A stretch of 58,991 nucleotides of DNA from an uncultured Arenicella sp. (GTDB taxonomy: Bacteria > Pseudomonadota > Gammaproteobacteria > Arenicellales > Arenicellaceae), in contig CANMNN010000028.1 of the NCBI GenBank assembly GCA_947499305.1, positions 1 through 58,991 on the forward strand, read 5' to 3'. Each line of letters opens with the position of its first letter. Position 1 is the stretch's first letter. Shown here piece by piece: positions 51,588 to 58,991 of the stretch. Under the pieces are notes generated by a model that worked only from the letters and a program-made list of their open reading frames with translations, did not search any database and was not told the DNA's origin. The position numbers and the translations under genes are program-made.

Positions 51588-52018
51588 TTGGGCAAATTAG
51601 GTGTTTCTTCTAAATCGTTCGATTGAAACTCGATGTTGCCGTCGGAATCAGTTTCTTCAATATATTGATTCGGTGCTTTGGAGTGCTGAAGTTCTATCGA
51701 ATACACTTGTCCGCTTTCGCGTCGAGACTCAACAACAGTGGCTCGACTTATTCCGCCTGTTGGTTGCTCCTCAACGTTGTTGCTAGCCTCTGGGATAGCT
51801 TTGTCGCTAGATTTGCTGTGAGTGCTTTCCTCAATAGCGGGTTCGCCCTTAGTTTCGTCACCAAAATTCGGCGGCGGAGCCGTCTGAGCAGCGGCATTTC
51901 CCGAAATCAAAGCGGCGGCAACAAATAGTGCGCCTAATAATGTGCCTAGGTGTTGAGCAGATGGAGGAGTCGACTTTTTTTTCGACGTCGGCTTTGATCT
52001 CAATAATGTCGGCTTCAT
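51566..52018 (-). CDS. DUF2782 protein
   Basis: I chose ATG 52018 (MKPTLLRSK), which has GAGAG six bases upstream; ATG 52051 is possible. The protein has a signal peptide-like hydrophobic region (LGTLLGALFVAAALISGNAAA), an acidic linker and the C-terminal DUF2782 core (VESRRESGQVYSIELQHSK, then PKWKIGSW). The function is unknown, but the family is often encoded next to polA in gammaproteobacteria, as here. Confidence 0.85.
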   Translation of the reverse strand: MKPTLLRSKPTSKKKSTPPSAQHLGTLLGALFVAAALISGNAAAQTAPPPNFGDETKGEPAIEESTHSKSSDKAIPEASNNVEEQPTGGISRATVVESRRESGQVYSIELQHSKAPNQYIEETDSDGNIEFQSNDLEETPNLPKWKIGSW

Positions 52019-52190
52019 GGCTTTCTCTCGCGAATTGGTTTCAATGCTCATGCTATCATAAACCAGAATATGCAAGTCGCGGATAAAAAACCAATAAACT
52101 TGACTGCATTACTAATAAAACCTTGCCTGAAGCGTTGCGTTGTTTGACTTTTTAATGCATCGCGGTGCCTGTGACCAAACCTTAAGAATA

Positions 52191-54893
52191 ATGAATCAAC
52201 CAGAGTTAATTTTGATCGACGGCTCGTCGTATTTGTATCGTGCCTTCTACGTTCCGCAGCTCAAACGCATGCAAACCAAAAACGGTCAGCCTACGGGTGC
52301 AGTATTTGGTGTGATCAACATGATTAAGAGTCTGAATTCAGAGTATCCTGACTCAAATATCATCGCTATCTTTGACGCTAAAGGTAAAAACTTTAGGCAT
52401 GAGCTGTATGACGAATACAAAGCAAATCGTCCTTCAATGCCTGATGAATTGCGTAGCCAAATAGAATATGTACACACCGCTGTCAAAGCCCTTGGTTTGC
52501 CATTAGTAGCTGTGCCAGGTGTTGAAGCCGATGATGTTATTGGTACCTTCGCAAAACAGGCGAGTGAGAATGGTCAAACTGTATTGGTTGCCAGTGGTGA
52601 TAAAGACTTGGCACAGATCGTAAATGATAAGGTGAATCTCATCGACACCATGAAAAAGGTGATCATGGACGAAGCTGGCGTTTTAGAGAAATTTGGGGTT
52701 CGACCTGACCAAATCATTGACTATTTGGCTTTAATGGGAGACACCTCAGATAACATTCCCGGCGTTCCCAAAGTCGGCCCGAAAACTGCGGTTAAGTGGA
52801 TTAACGAATATGGCAGCTTAGATGGCGTTGTTGAAAATGCTGACAAAATTGGTGGAAAGGTCGGTGAAAATCTGCGTGAGTTTTTGCCACAACTGCCGCT
52901 TTCAAAAGATTTGGTGACGATCCGCTGTGAGTTAGATGTCGATCCAGCCTTGGGTACCTTAAAGCAAGTTGATCACGATAAAGATACCTTAATTGAATTG
53001 TATCAAACGCTTCAGTTTAATAAGTGGTTGACCGAGCTAGGGGCCGATGCCGCGCCACAGGGCGATGAGCCTATTGCTGCGTTTAAACCGGGAAGCTATC
53101 AAACCATTTTCGACAAAGAAGAGTTTTTAGCTTGGATTGGCAGGCTTCGGGATAGTGAAGGTTTTGCCTTTGATACCGAAACTACCTCGGTGAATGCTCA
53201 GGCGGCCGATTTGGTTGGCGTCTCGTTCGCAATTGACGCGGGCGAAGCCGTGTATGTGCCCGTTGCTCATACATATATGGGGGCACCGGATCAACTTAAT
53301 CGCGATTGGGTTTTAGCTCAGTTAAAGCCTTTGTTAGAAGACCCTGAACTACCCAAGATCGGCCAAAACTTAAAATATGATATGAGCGTTTTGGCTAATT
53401 ACGATATTCGTATGCAAGGTGTGACATTCGATACCATGCTGCAGTCGTATGTTCTCGACAGCGTAAGCTCACGTCACGATATGGATACCCTGTCGAAGAA
53501 CCATTTGGGCCATACGCCAGTTCCTTTTAGCGATGTCGCAGGAAAAGGCAAAGCGCAATTGACTTTTGATCAAGTTGATATTGAAAAAGCAGGCCACTAT
53601 GCCGCTGAAGATGCTGATATTACTCTGCGTCTACACAACACCTTAATGCCAAAGCTTACGCGTCAGCCGAATTTACACCGAATTTTCGCTGAGCTTGAAA
53701 TGCCGTTGGTCCCCGTCTTATCCAGAATTGAAGATAACGGTGTGTTAATCGATGATGCAATGTTGCTCGAGCAAAGTCAGCAACTTGCGATGACCATGCA
53801 ACAAGCCGAACAAAAGGCTTATGAGCTCGCAGAAGGCGAGTTTAACTTGGCTTCGCCCAAGCAAATTCAGGAGATTCTGTATGATCGTATGGGGTTACCG
53901 GTATTAAAGAAAACGCCAAAGGGTGCACCATCAACGGCTGAAGAGGTTTTACAAGAACTCGCCATTGAGCATGAGTTACCAAGATTGATTCTTGAGCATA
54001 GAAGCCTCGGAAAGCTTAAATCAACGTATACCGATAAACTGCCTACCATGATTAATTCGCGCACTGGCCGCGTGCATACGTCTTACCATCAGGCGGTCGC
54101 GGCAACAGGGCGCCTATCGTCGAGCGACCCGAATCTACAAAACATACCGGTTCGCACCAAAGAAGGTCGACGCATTCGAGAGGCATTTATTGCCTCGCCT
54201 GGTCATGTGATTATGGCGGCAGACTATTCGCAAATAGAACTTCGCATTATGGCTCACTTGTCTGGTGATGAAACCTTGGTGCATGCGTTCAATAACGATC
54301 TTGATATTCACCGTGCGACCGCTTCTGAGATTTTTTCGGTCGATCTTGAGGAAGTTACAGATGATCAGCGTCGTCATTCGAAGGCGGTGAACTTTGGCCT
54401 AATTTATGGCATGTCTGCATTTGGATTAGCCAAGCAGTTGAACGTAGAGCGAAAGCAGGCGCAGACATACATCGATCAATATTTCGAGCAATATCCAGGG
54501 GTGAAAGCCTACATGGAAACCACTCGAGAATTCGCACGTGAGCACGGTTTTGTGGAGACAGTATACGGGCGCCGCCTCTATCTGCCGGACATCAATGCCA
54601 AGAACCACAATATGCGTCAATACGCAGAGCGAACAGCAATCAATGCGCCAATGCAAGGTACCGCTGCTGATATAATTAAACGCGCAATGATCGAAGTCGA
54701 TAGCTATTTGACTAATCGCAGCGATGTTAAAATGGTAATGCAAGTGCACGATGAATTAGTGTTTGAGGTTGAACAATCTGTGCTTGAGCAAACGACGTCA
54801 GAGATCAGTCAAGTTATGCAAAACGTGGCCAGTTTGAAAGTGCCTTTGTTAGTTGATGCAGGGAAGGGAGAAAATTGGGCTCTGGCGCACTAG
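52191..54893 (+). CDS. polA: DNA polymerase I
   Basis: The start ATG 52191 (MNQPELILIDGSSYLYRAF) gives 900 residues; the frame to 52140 is an extension. All three domains are present: the 5' nuclease (VEADDVIGT, GDKDLAQ), the 3'-5' exonuclease with D328-x-E330 in FAFDTETTS, so proofreading is intact, and the polymerase (AADYSQIELRIMAH, HSKAVNFGLIYGM, MQVHDELVFEV). It fills gaps and removes Okazaki primers. The gene is divergent from the DUF2782 gene. Confidence 0.98.
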   Translation: MNQPELILIDGSSYLYRAFYVPQLKRMQTKNGQPTGAVFGVINMIKSLNSEYPDSNIIAIFDAKGKNFRHELYDEYKANRPSMPDELRSQIEYVHTAVKALGLPLVAVPGVEADDVIGTFAKQASENGQTVLVASGDKDLAQIVNDKVNLIDTMKKVIMDEAGVLEKFGVRPDQIIDYLALMGDTSDNIPGVPKVGPKTAVKWINEYGSLDGVVENADKIGGKVGENLREFLPQLPLSKDLVTIRCELDVDPALGTLKQVDHDKDTLIELYQTLQFNKWLTELGADAAPQGDEPIAAFKPGSYQTIFDKEEFLAWIGRLRDSEGFAFDTETTSVNAQAADLVGVSFAIDAGEAVYVPVAHTYMGAPDQLNRDWVLAQLKPLLEDPELPKIGQNLKYDMSVLANYDIRMQGVTFDTMLQSYVLDSVSSRHDMDTLSKNHLGHTPVPFSDVAGKGKAQLTFDQVDIEKAGHYAAEDADITLRLHNTLMPKLTRQPNLHRIFAELEMPLVPVLSRIEDNGVLIDDAMLLEQSQQLAMTMQQAEQKAYELAEGEFNLASPKQIQEILYDRMGLPVLKKTPKGAPSTAEEVLQELAIEHELPRLILEHRSLGKLKSTYTDKLPTMINSRTGRVHTSYHQAVAATGRLSSSDPNLQNIPVRTKEGRRIREAFIASPGHVIMAADYSQIELRIMAHLSGDETLVHAFNNDLDIHRATASEIFSVDLEEVTDDQRRHSKAVNFGLIYGMSAFGLAKQLNVERKQAQTYIDQYFEQYPGVKAYMETTREFAREHGFVETVYGRRLYLPDINAKNHNMRQYAERTAINAPMQGTAADIIKRAMIEVDSYLTNRSDVKMVMQVHDELVFEVEQSVLEQTTSEISQVMQNVASLKVPLLVDAGKGENWALAH

Positions 54894-55077
54894 GCTTGGC
54901 GAGTATGCAATCTAAAAAGTGCCGCCGAATAAGACCTAAGGCCCCTGACAGCTTAGCTTTTATCGTTTAGTATTGGCAATGCTTTGGAGAGACTGGGGGG
55001 AATTCGAAATGGCCTTTATGGCTGCTATTGTGTCGACCTAATTATCGACAAGGCAGAGCGGGTATTGATAAACGACA

Positions 55078-56508
55078 ATGATTGACAAACTTCCAATAAA
55101 ATTCTTGATTGCGGTGCTCATCGCCGTGTTTGTGTGGGCGTTTGTAACTTCCAGCGGTAACAGTAATAGTGAGGACGATGCTAAAACAGTTGCTGGCAGT
55201 CAGGCTGAAAACCTTGTTTCTGCGATTCAGCCAGTTTCAGGGGCAGATGCTGCCCAATCTGGTATAGCAAGGGGATCGCTGCCGGTATTGAGCCAGCGCT
55301 CCGTTCAACCTTTTGAGGTCGATAAGCTTGATGATCTCCATGCCCGTTTTAACCGGGCAAACAAACAACTTGCCGAAGGTCAGGCCCAGCTGGCTGCAAA
55401 TGCTTACCAAGCTCTCATTGACGACTACCCTAGTATTATAGAGCCGTATCTAAATTTGGCCTCGATTTACTCGAGCCAGGCTAAGTTAAACGAGGCGCGC
55501 GGAGTATTGCTCAAAGGTTTCGATGCAAACCCTAAGGCCGGCATGCTTTTCGATCACTTGAGTGAGGTTCATGGCGCTTTGGCCGCTCAGTCTTACCAGT
55601 ACGCGTTAGACACTAAAGCCACTAATGACACCCCAGCTTTGATCTTGGCGCGCGCCAAAACGATTGTTACATCGCTGGATCAGCAACAAGAAATTGCGAA
55701 ATTGACTCAGCAGTTATCCGCGCAACAAGGCCAAGTCGCAAGTGTTGAACAGACAGAACGTTTGCGAGAATTGGAGGCGCAAGTTCAGCAACTGCAGCAG
55801 GCTGCTGTGTCGGCAAAGGCGGTTCAGGATAATGAGCTAAGCCAAGCCAAAGCGAGAATTGCCGACTTATCACAATCTCTAACTCAAAGCCAAGCAGCTA
55901 AGCGCGAAGCCTTAGCGCGAGTGGTTCGTGCGGAACAAGATTCATCGGGCAATGTGTCTGAACTTAATGCCCAGCTTTTAGAAAGCCAAGCGGCTTTGTT
56001 AGCGGCTAATGAAGGTCTTAAACAAAAAGAGTTGGTCGCAAAACGTGCCGATCAAGCTGAACGGCGTGTTGAAGAGCTCGAGGCTGAGAACGATCGCATC
56101 TCGCGCGACTTAAAACTTGCCTTGGCGAGTAATGTTGCAAAACCAGCAGAGACCAGTCAGCCCCAGAAAGCGATAGCCTTAGTCAAAGGATGGGCCCGCG
56201 CTTGGTCGGCTCAAGACGTTGATGCGTATGTTAGTCACTACGCAAGCAATTACTCATCTAGCAGCTCACTTAGTCGTGCGCAATGGCTCGAGCAGCGCCA
56301 AATTCGACTGACTAATAAAGAGTTCATCAACGTTCGATTAAAAGATTTTGTTGTTAAAGATTTAGGGCAACAGTTTTCTGTGACCTTTAGTCAGCACTAC
56401 CAATCAAATACGGTCGATGACACCGTAACTAAGCGCTTGGTTTTTCATAAAAGCGGTGACGATTGGTCGTCGGCTAAGATCGTCAATGAGCGTTTAATCT
56501 CTCGTTAG
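55078..56508 (+). CDS. Membrane-anchored TPR/coiled-coil protein with NTF2-like C-terminus
   Basis: 476 residues: an N-terminal membrane anchor (IKFLIAVLIAVFVWAFV), a TPR region (about 85-190, LAANAYQALIDDYPSIIEPYLNLASI), a long coiled coil rich in Gln, Ala and Glu (about 205-355), and a C-terminal domain of about 110 residues (VKGWARAWSAQDVDAYVSHYASNY ... LVFHKSGDDWSSAKIVNERL) like the NTF2/SnoaL-type fold. The same kind of C-terminus ends the next gene. It is probably an envelope protein that works with that L,D-transpeptidase; the two are 11 bp apart. Confidence 0.82.
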   Translation: MIDKLPIKFLIAVLIAVFVWAFVTSSGNSNSEDDAKTVAGSQAENLVSAIQPVSGADAAQSGIARGSLPVLSQRSVQPFEVDKLDDLHARFNRANKQLAEGQAQLAANAYQALIDDYPSIIEPYLNLASIYSSQAKLNEARGVLLKGFDANPKAGMLFDHLSEVHGALAAQSYQYALDTKATNDTPALILARAKTIVTSLDQQQEIAKLTQQLSAQQGQVASVEQTERLRELEAQVQQLQQAAVSAKAVQDNELSQAKARIADLSQSLTQSQAAKREALARVVRAEQDSSGNVSELNAQLLESQAALLAANEGLKQKELVAKRADQAERRVEELEAENDRISRDLKLALASNVAKPAETSQPQKAIALVKGWARAWSAQDVDAYVSHYASNYSSSSSLSRAQWLEQRQIRLTNKEFINVRLKDFVVKDLGQQFSVTFSQHYQSNTVDDTVTKRLVFHKSGDDWSSAKIVNERLISR

Positions 56509-56519
56509 GCTCTTTAATC

Positions 56520-57788
56520 ATGCCTGATTACAATATTTTTTCTCATTACTTTGATAGGACCTTTGGGGCGCTTTGCATTGCGGTGCTATTTTTATCGAGC
56601 GCACCAAATGTTTCTTATTCGCAACCGTCAAGCGGCTCGTTGAGCGCTAAGCTTGAGGCTGAGTTACATGCGCATAATGCGAATAGTGAATACGAACACA
56701 GCGTGTTAAACATTATTGATGCGATTAAGTCTGGTAAATTACCGCACGCGGTAGAGTTAGCTGATGCGCATATTGGGATTTTTCCAAAGAGCCAAGTTGG
56801 CCATTTATTGCGCGCGGATGCGCTGTCAGGTTTGACCGGTGGACTGAGCTCGATTGCATCGAATGGCGCCTTGCCAAAAGACAACCTTCAAGGTCTATTG
56901 CATCAGCTACGAAATCGCTGGGACCATCGCCATCAGCATGAGGGCGCTAGTCACTTAAAAGTGCCTGCGAATCTATTGGATATTGGTGACCACCCGTTTG
57001 TAGTTGTTGCTGATATGCAGCGCGGTAGGCTTTACTTGTATAAAAATGATCAAGGCCAAGCTCGTTTGATGCGGGACTACTATATGTCAGTTGGAGCGGC
57101 TGGTTACGGCAAGCAAGTTGAAGGCGACAACAAGACTCCCATTGGTGTATACAGTATAAATAGATATATTGAGGGCCGTGCATTGCCAGACCTCTATGGC
57201 AAAGGCGCTTTCCCTGTTGATTATCCGAATCGTTATGATCGATTTTTAAATCGAACAGGCTACGGAATTTGGTTGCACGGAACACCTTCTGATACTTATG
57301 CAAGGTCGCCTTGGGCAAGCGAGGGTTGCTTTGTGTTAAGTAACGACGATCTCCTGGATATTGGCCAATACCTAAGTCCTGAAAAAAGGACTCCAGTAAT
57401 TCTGAGTGATTCAATTGAGTGGTTAAGCCAATCTGAGTTAGCCGAACGACGAGCGTCCATGTTGGCTGTCATCGAAAGATGGAAGCAGGACTGGGAGAGC
57501 TTGAATACTCAAGCTTACGTTTCTCACTATCAAGCTAAAAACTTTAACCTCGGTAAGGGCGATTATCAGGCGTGGTTGCGTCGCAAGGCCAACATCAATG
57601 AAGCGAAGACGTTTGTCCAAGTAGACTTAGATATTCAAAGCTTATTCGCCTATCCAGGCGAGAAAGACATGTTTATTGTTAGGTATAATCAACGCTATCT
57701 GAGTGATAATTTTTCGGGCGAGTCATTCAAAGAACAGCTATGGAAGCGCGATCAAAATGGAAAATGGCGAATTATCTACGAAGGTTAG
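56520..57788 (+). CDS. L,D-transpeptidase (YkuD domain) with NTF2-like tail
   Basis: 422 residues with a signal-like N-terminus (FGALCIAVLFLSSAPNVSYS), a helical stretch (about 40-145), a YkuD catalytic domain with HGTPSDTY (His253) and SEGCFVLS (Cys270), and a C-terminal NTF2-like domain (AYVSHYQAKNFNL ... QLWKRDQNGKWRIIYEG) matching that of the preceding protein. These enzymes form 3-3 crosslinks or attach proteins to peptidoglycan in the periplasm. The gene converges on the M14 peptidase gene with 18 bp between the stops. Confidence 0.93.
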   Translation: MPDYNIFSHYFDRTFGALCIAVLFLSSAPNVSYSQPSSGSLSAKLEAELHAHNANSEYEHSVLNIIDAIKSGKLPHAVELADAHIGIFPKSQVGHLLRADALSGLTGGLSSIASNGALPKDNLQGLLHQLRNRWDHRHQHEGASHLKVPANLLDIGDHPFVVVADMQRGRLYLYKNDQGQARLMRDYYMSVGAAGYGKQVEGDNKTPIGVYSINRYIEGRALPDLYGKGAFPVDYPNRYDRFLNRTGYGIWLHGTPSDTYARSPWASEGCFVLSNDDLLDIGQYLSPEKRTPVILSDSIEWLSQSELAERRASMLAVIERWKQDWESLNTQAYVSHYQAKNFNLGKGDYQAWLRRKANINEAKTFVQVDLDIQSLFAYPGEKDMFIVRYNQRYLSDNFSGESFKEQLWKRDQNGKWRIIYEG

Positions 57789-57806
57789 CTTAGCTGGCTT
57801 TAACTG

Positions 57807-58991
57807 TTACTTTTTACTGCCCTGAGCGGATGCTAATTCGTCCTGAGCCTTAACATTCTTTTTTAGCCAACTAACAATGTCTTCCCAGATTTTGCTTGTT
57901 TCGGCTTCTGAGGGCATCACCCATGAATGTGGCAATTCAAGCGTAATTACAGGTATGTTGCGATTGATGCCTGCGTAGTTTCCTAGGGAGCCTGGGTAGG
58001 TTCCCAATAGGTTAAGATGCAATTTTCCTAAGCTTTTTGGTGCGGTATTTAGCAATAGTGAATCAAAATCAACAACACCGTAAGGTGCGTGCACACTGAT
58101 AATGGCGTCTGGTTGAAAGCGATCAATCTCGTTGATTAGCCAGCGAGTTTCAGGTTCGCTTGACGCTTGTTCACCTGGGTATTTTCGCGGGTCTTTGCTG
58201 CCTTTCTCTTTCCAATATTTGAGTGCATTTTGTTTCCAGTCGTCAGATGGCATATTTCGGTTTAGATCTACGCCATTTCCATTTGTGCGTGTGGCACTAG
58301 GCTTTAGAACGCCATCCGGGTTCATCATCGGTACCATGTGCCAGTGGAACAAGCCGCTGTGATGCTTATTTAGTTTCTCTATCCAGCGCATGCTAACGCT
58401 TACCGAGGTGAGCTCATCGCCGTGAGTGCCACCAATGATAAGTATTTTTCCTTGTGGAGTGCGCCCTTCGACGGGTGAAAATTCACTCAACAGTATCGGA
58501 AAACCGTCGACTGAAAAGCAACCCGTGGGCTTTAGCTTCGCTGCCATACACGATTCAAATTCAACGCTCGCTAGGCGATCAGAGATCTGTTTGCACGCCT
58601 GCTCAATCGATGTGGTTTTAGGGCTTTGGGTATGTTGAGGGTCAAGACAGGATAGCTCGCTAGCTGGGTTGTCTAGATGCACTTGCGCGGCGTCACTCTC
58701 AGCCTCCGAAAATCCCATTTTTTCTATATACGCCAAAGTATCTTCGGCCGAAGGTTGAACCTCTTCAAGAACGTTTGAATTATTGTTAGGGGGGGGGCTT
58801 TTTGGTAAAGAGCCGTCAGCGGGTAAAGAGCCGTCAGCGGGTAAAGAGCCGTCAGCGGGTAAAGAGCCGTCAGCGGACAAAGAGCCATCAGCGGGTAAAG
58901 AGCCATCAGCGGACAAAGAGCCATCAGCGGACAAAGAGCCATCAGCGGACAAAGAGCCATCAGCGGACAAAGAGCCATCAGCGGACAAAGA
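57807..58991 (-). CDS. M14 zinc carboxypeptidase, MpaA-like (5' end off window)
   Basis: The frame is open at the right edge, so the start is outside. The visible part is an N-terminal hexapeptide repeat tract (GSLSAD / GSLPAD, about 10 copies), PPP, then a linker and a carboxypeptidase domain. Zinc ligands: GGTHGDE (H and E) and a later His in ISVHAPYG. NPDGVLKPSATRTNGNGVDLNRN is the substrate-binding region (Asn-Arg). The ITLELPHSW block holds the catalytic Glu. Spacing resembles the murein peptide amidase MpaA. A cell-wall role is supported by the neighbouring L,D-transpeptidase. The run of nine G at 58789-58797 encodes the PPP. Confidence 0.88.
   Translation of the reverse strand, partial: SLSADGSLSADGSLSADGSLSADGSLSADGSLPADGSLSADGSLPADGSLPADGSLPADGSLPKSPPPNNNSNVLEEVQPSAEDTLAYIEKMGFSEAESDAAQVHLDNPASELSCLDPQHTQSPKTTSIEQACKQISDRLASVEFESCMAAKLKPTGCFSVDGFPILLSEFSPVEGRTPQGKILIIGGTHGDELTSVSVSMRWIEKLNKHHSGLFHWHMVPMMNPDGVLKPSATRTNGNGVDLNRNMPSDDWKQNALKYWKEKGSKDPRKYPGEQASSEPETRWLINEIDRFQPDAIISVHAPYGVVDFDSLLLNTAPKSLGKLHLNLLGTYPGSLGNYAGINRNIPVITLELPHSWVMPSEAETSKIWEDIVSWLKKNVKAQDELASAQGSKK
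58804..58991. repeat. 18-bp tandem repeat array (cut by the window edge)
   Basis: Ten full copies of GGTAAAGAGCCGTCAGCG, varying to GACAAAGAGCCATCAGCG, fill 58804-58983, and an eight-base partial copy follows to the window end. In the peptidase frame each copy gives six residues, GSLSAD or GSLPAD. The full array length is unknown. Confidence 0.95.

Noticed and set aside
58804..58991. CRISPR array at the right edge
   Set aside because: The units are contiguous 18-bp repeats without spacers and lie in a coding frame.

Overview
The window looks like chromosomal DNA of a free-living, probably marine gammaproteobacterium. The right-hand 35 kb carries gene neighbourhoods typical of that class (dapF-DUF484-xerC, DUF971-ubiE-ubiJ-ubiB, ftsY-ftsE-ftsX next to rsmD-coaD-ferredoxin, polA beside a DUF2782 gene). 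I cannot fix the genus from sequence reading alone.

Region 1 (1-24000) is the larger part of a Tn7-like transposon whose right end and tnsA lie before the window. It begins inside tnsB and continues with tightly overlapping tnsC, tnsD and tnsE, all of normal Tn7 length. The element ends at 23998-24000 in ...TCCTACA, behind three near-identical 19-bp repeats containing ACTTTATT. These match the spacing and sequence style of the TnsB sites in Tn7L. TnsD and TnsE are both present, so this is a conventional Tn7 relative and not a CRISPR-guided one. By analogy with Tn7, glmS should lie beyond the missing right end; uvrD follows the left end.

The cargo (5153-23850) has two blocks. The first (5474-15791) is a set of exported proteins on one strand: a short membrane-anchored protein, a small secreted protein, a signal-peptide protein with a phage-tail-collar fold and a histidine-rich tail, a secreted Asp-rich calcium-type repeat protein, a 2241-residue SpvB/FG-GAP/RHS protein with a signal peptide, and a small exported protein that could be the partner of the RHS tip. 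A REP-associated (RAYT) transposase gene separates it from the second block (17413-23397): a protein with two GHKL ATPase domains (Hsp90/MORC-like N-terminus, histidine-kinase C-terminus), a receiver protein with a zinc-binding tail, an unrecognised 265-residue protein and an N6-adenine DNA methyltransferase without a visible nuclease. This four-gene block is the best candidate for an undescribed (possibly defence) system.

Region 2 (24001-58991) is mostly housekeeping: uvrD, a lipase-like hydrolase, a GNAT enzyme, a nucleotidase, dapF, DUF484, xerC, a cytochrome b561-YceI fusion, several small membrane proteins, a thioesterase, the ubiquinone genes, ftsX/ftsE/ftsY, rsmD, coaD, a ferredoxin, a PEGA lipoprotein, a dynamin-like GTPase, PBP1b, a TPR lipoprotein, TspO, a gamma-carbonic anhydrase, zapE, polA, then an envelope group (coiled-coil/TPR protein and L,D-transpeptidase with matching C-terminal domains, and an MpaA-like peptidase). 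The peptidase gene runs off the right edge through an 18-bp tandem repeat array and a run of nine G. No tRNA, rRNA or CRISPR array was seen.
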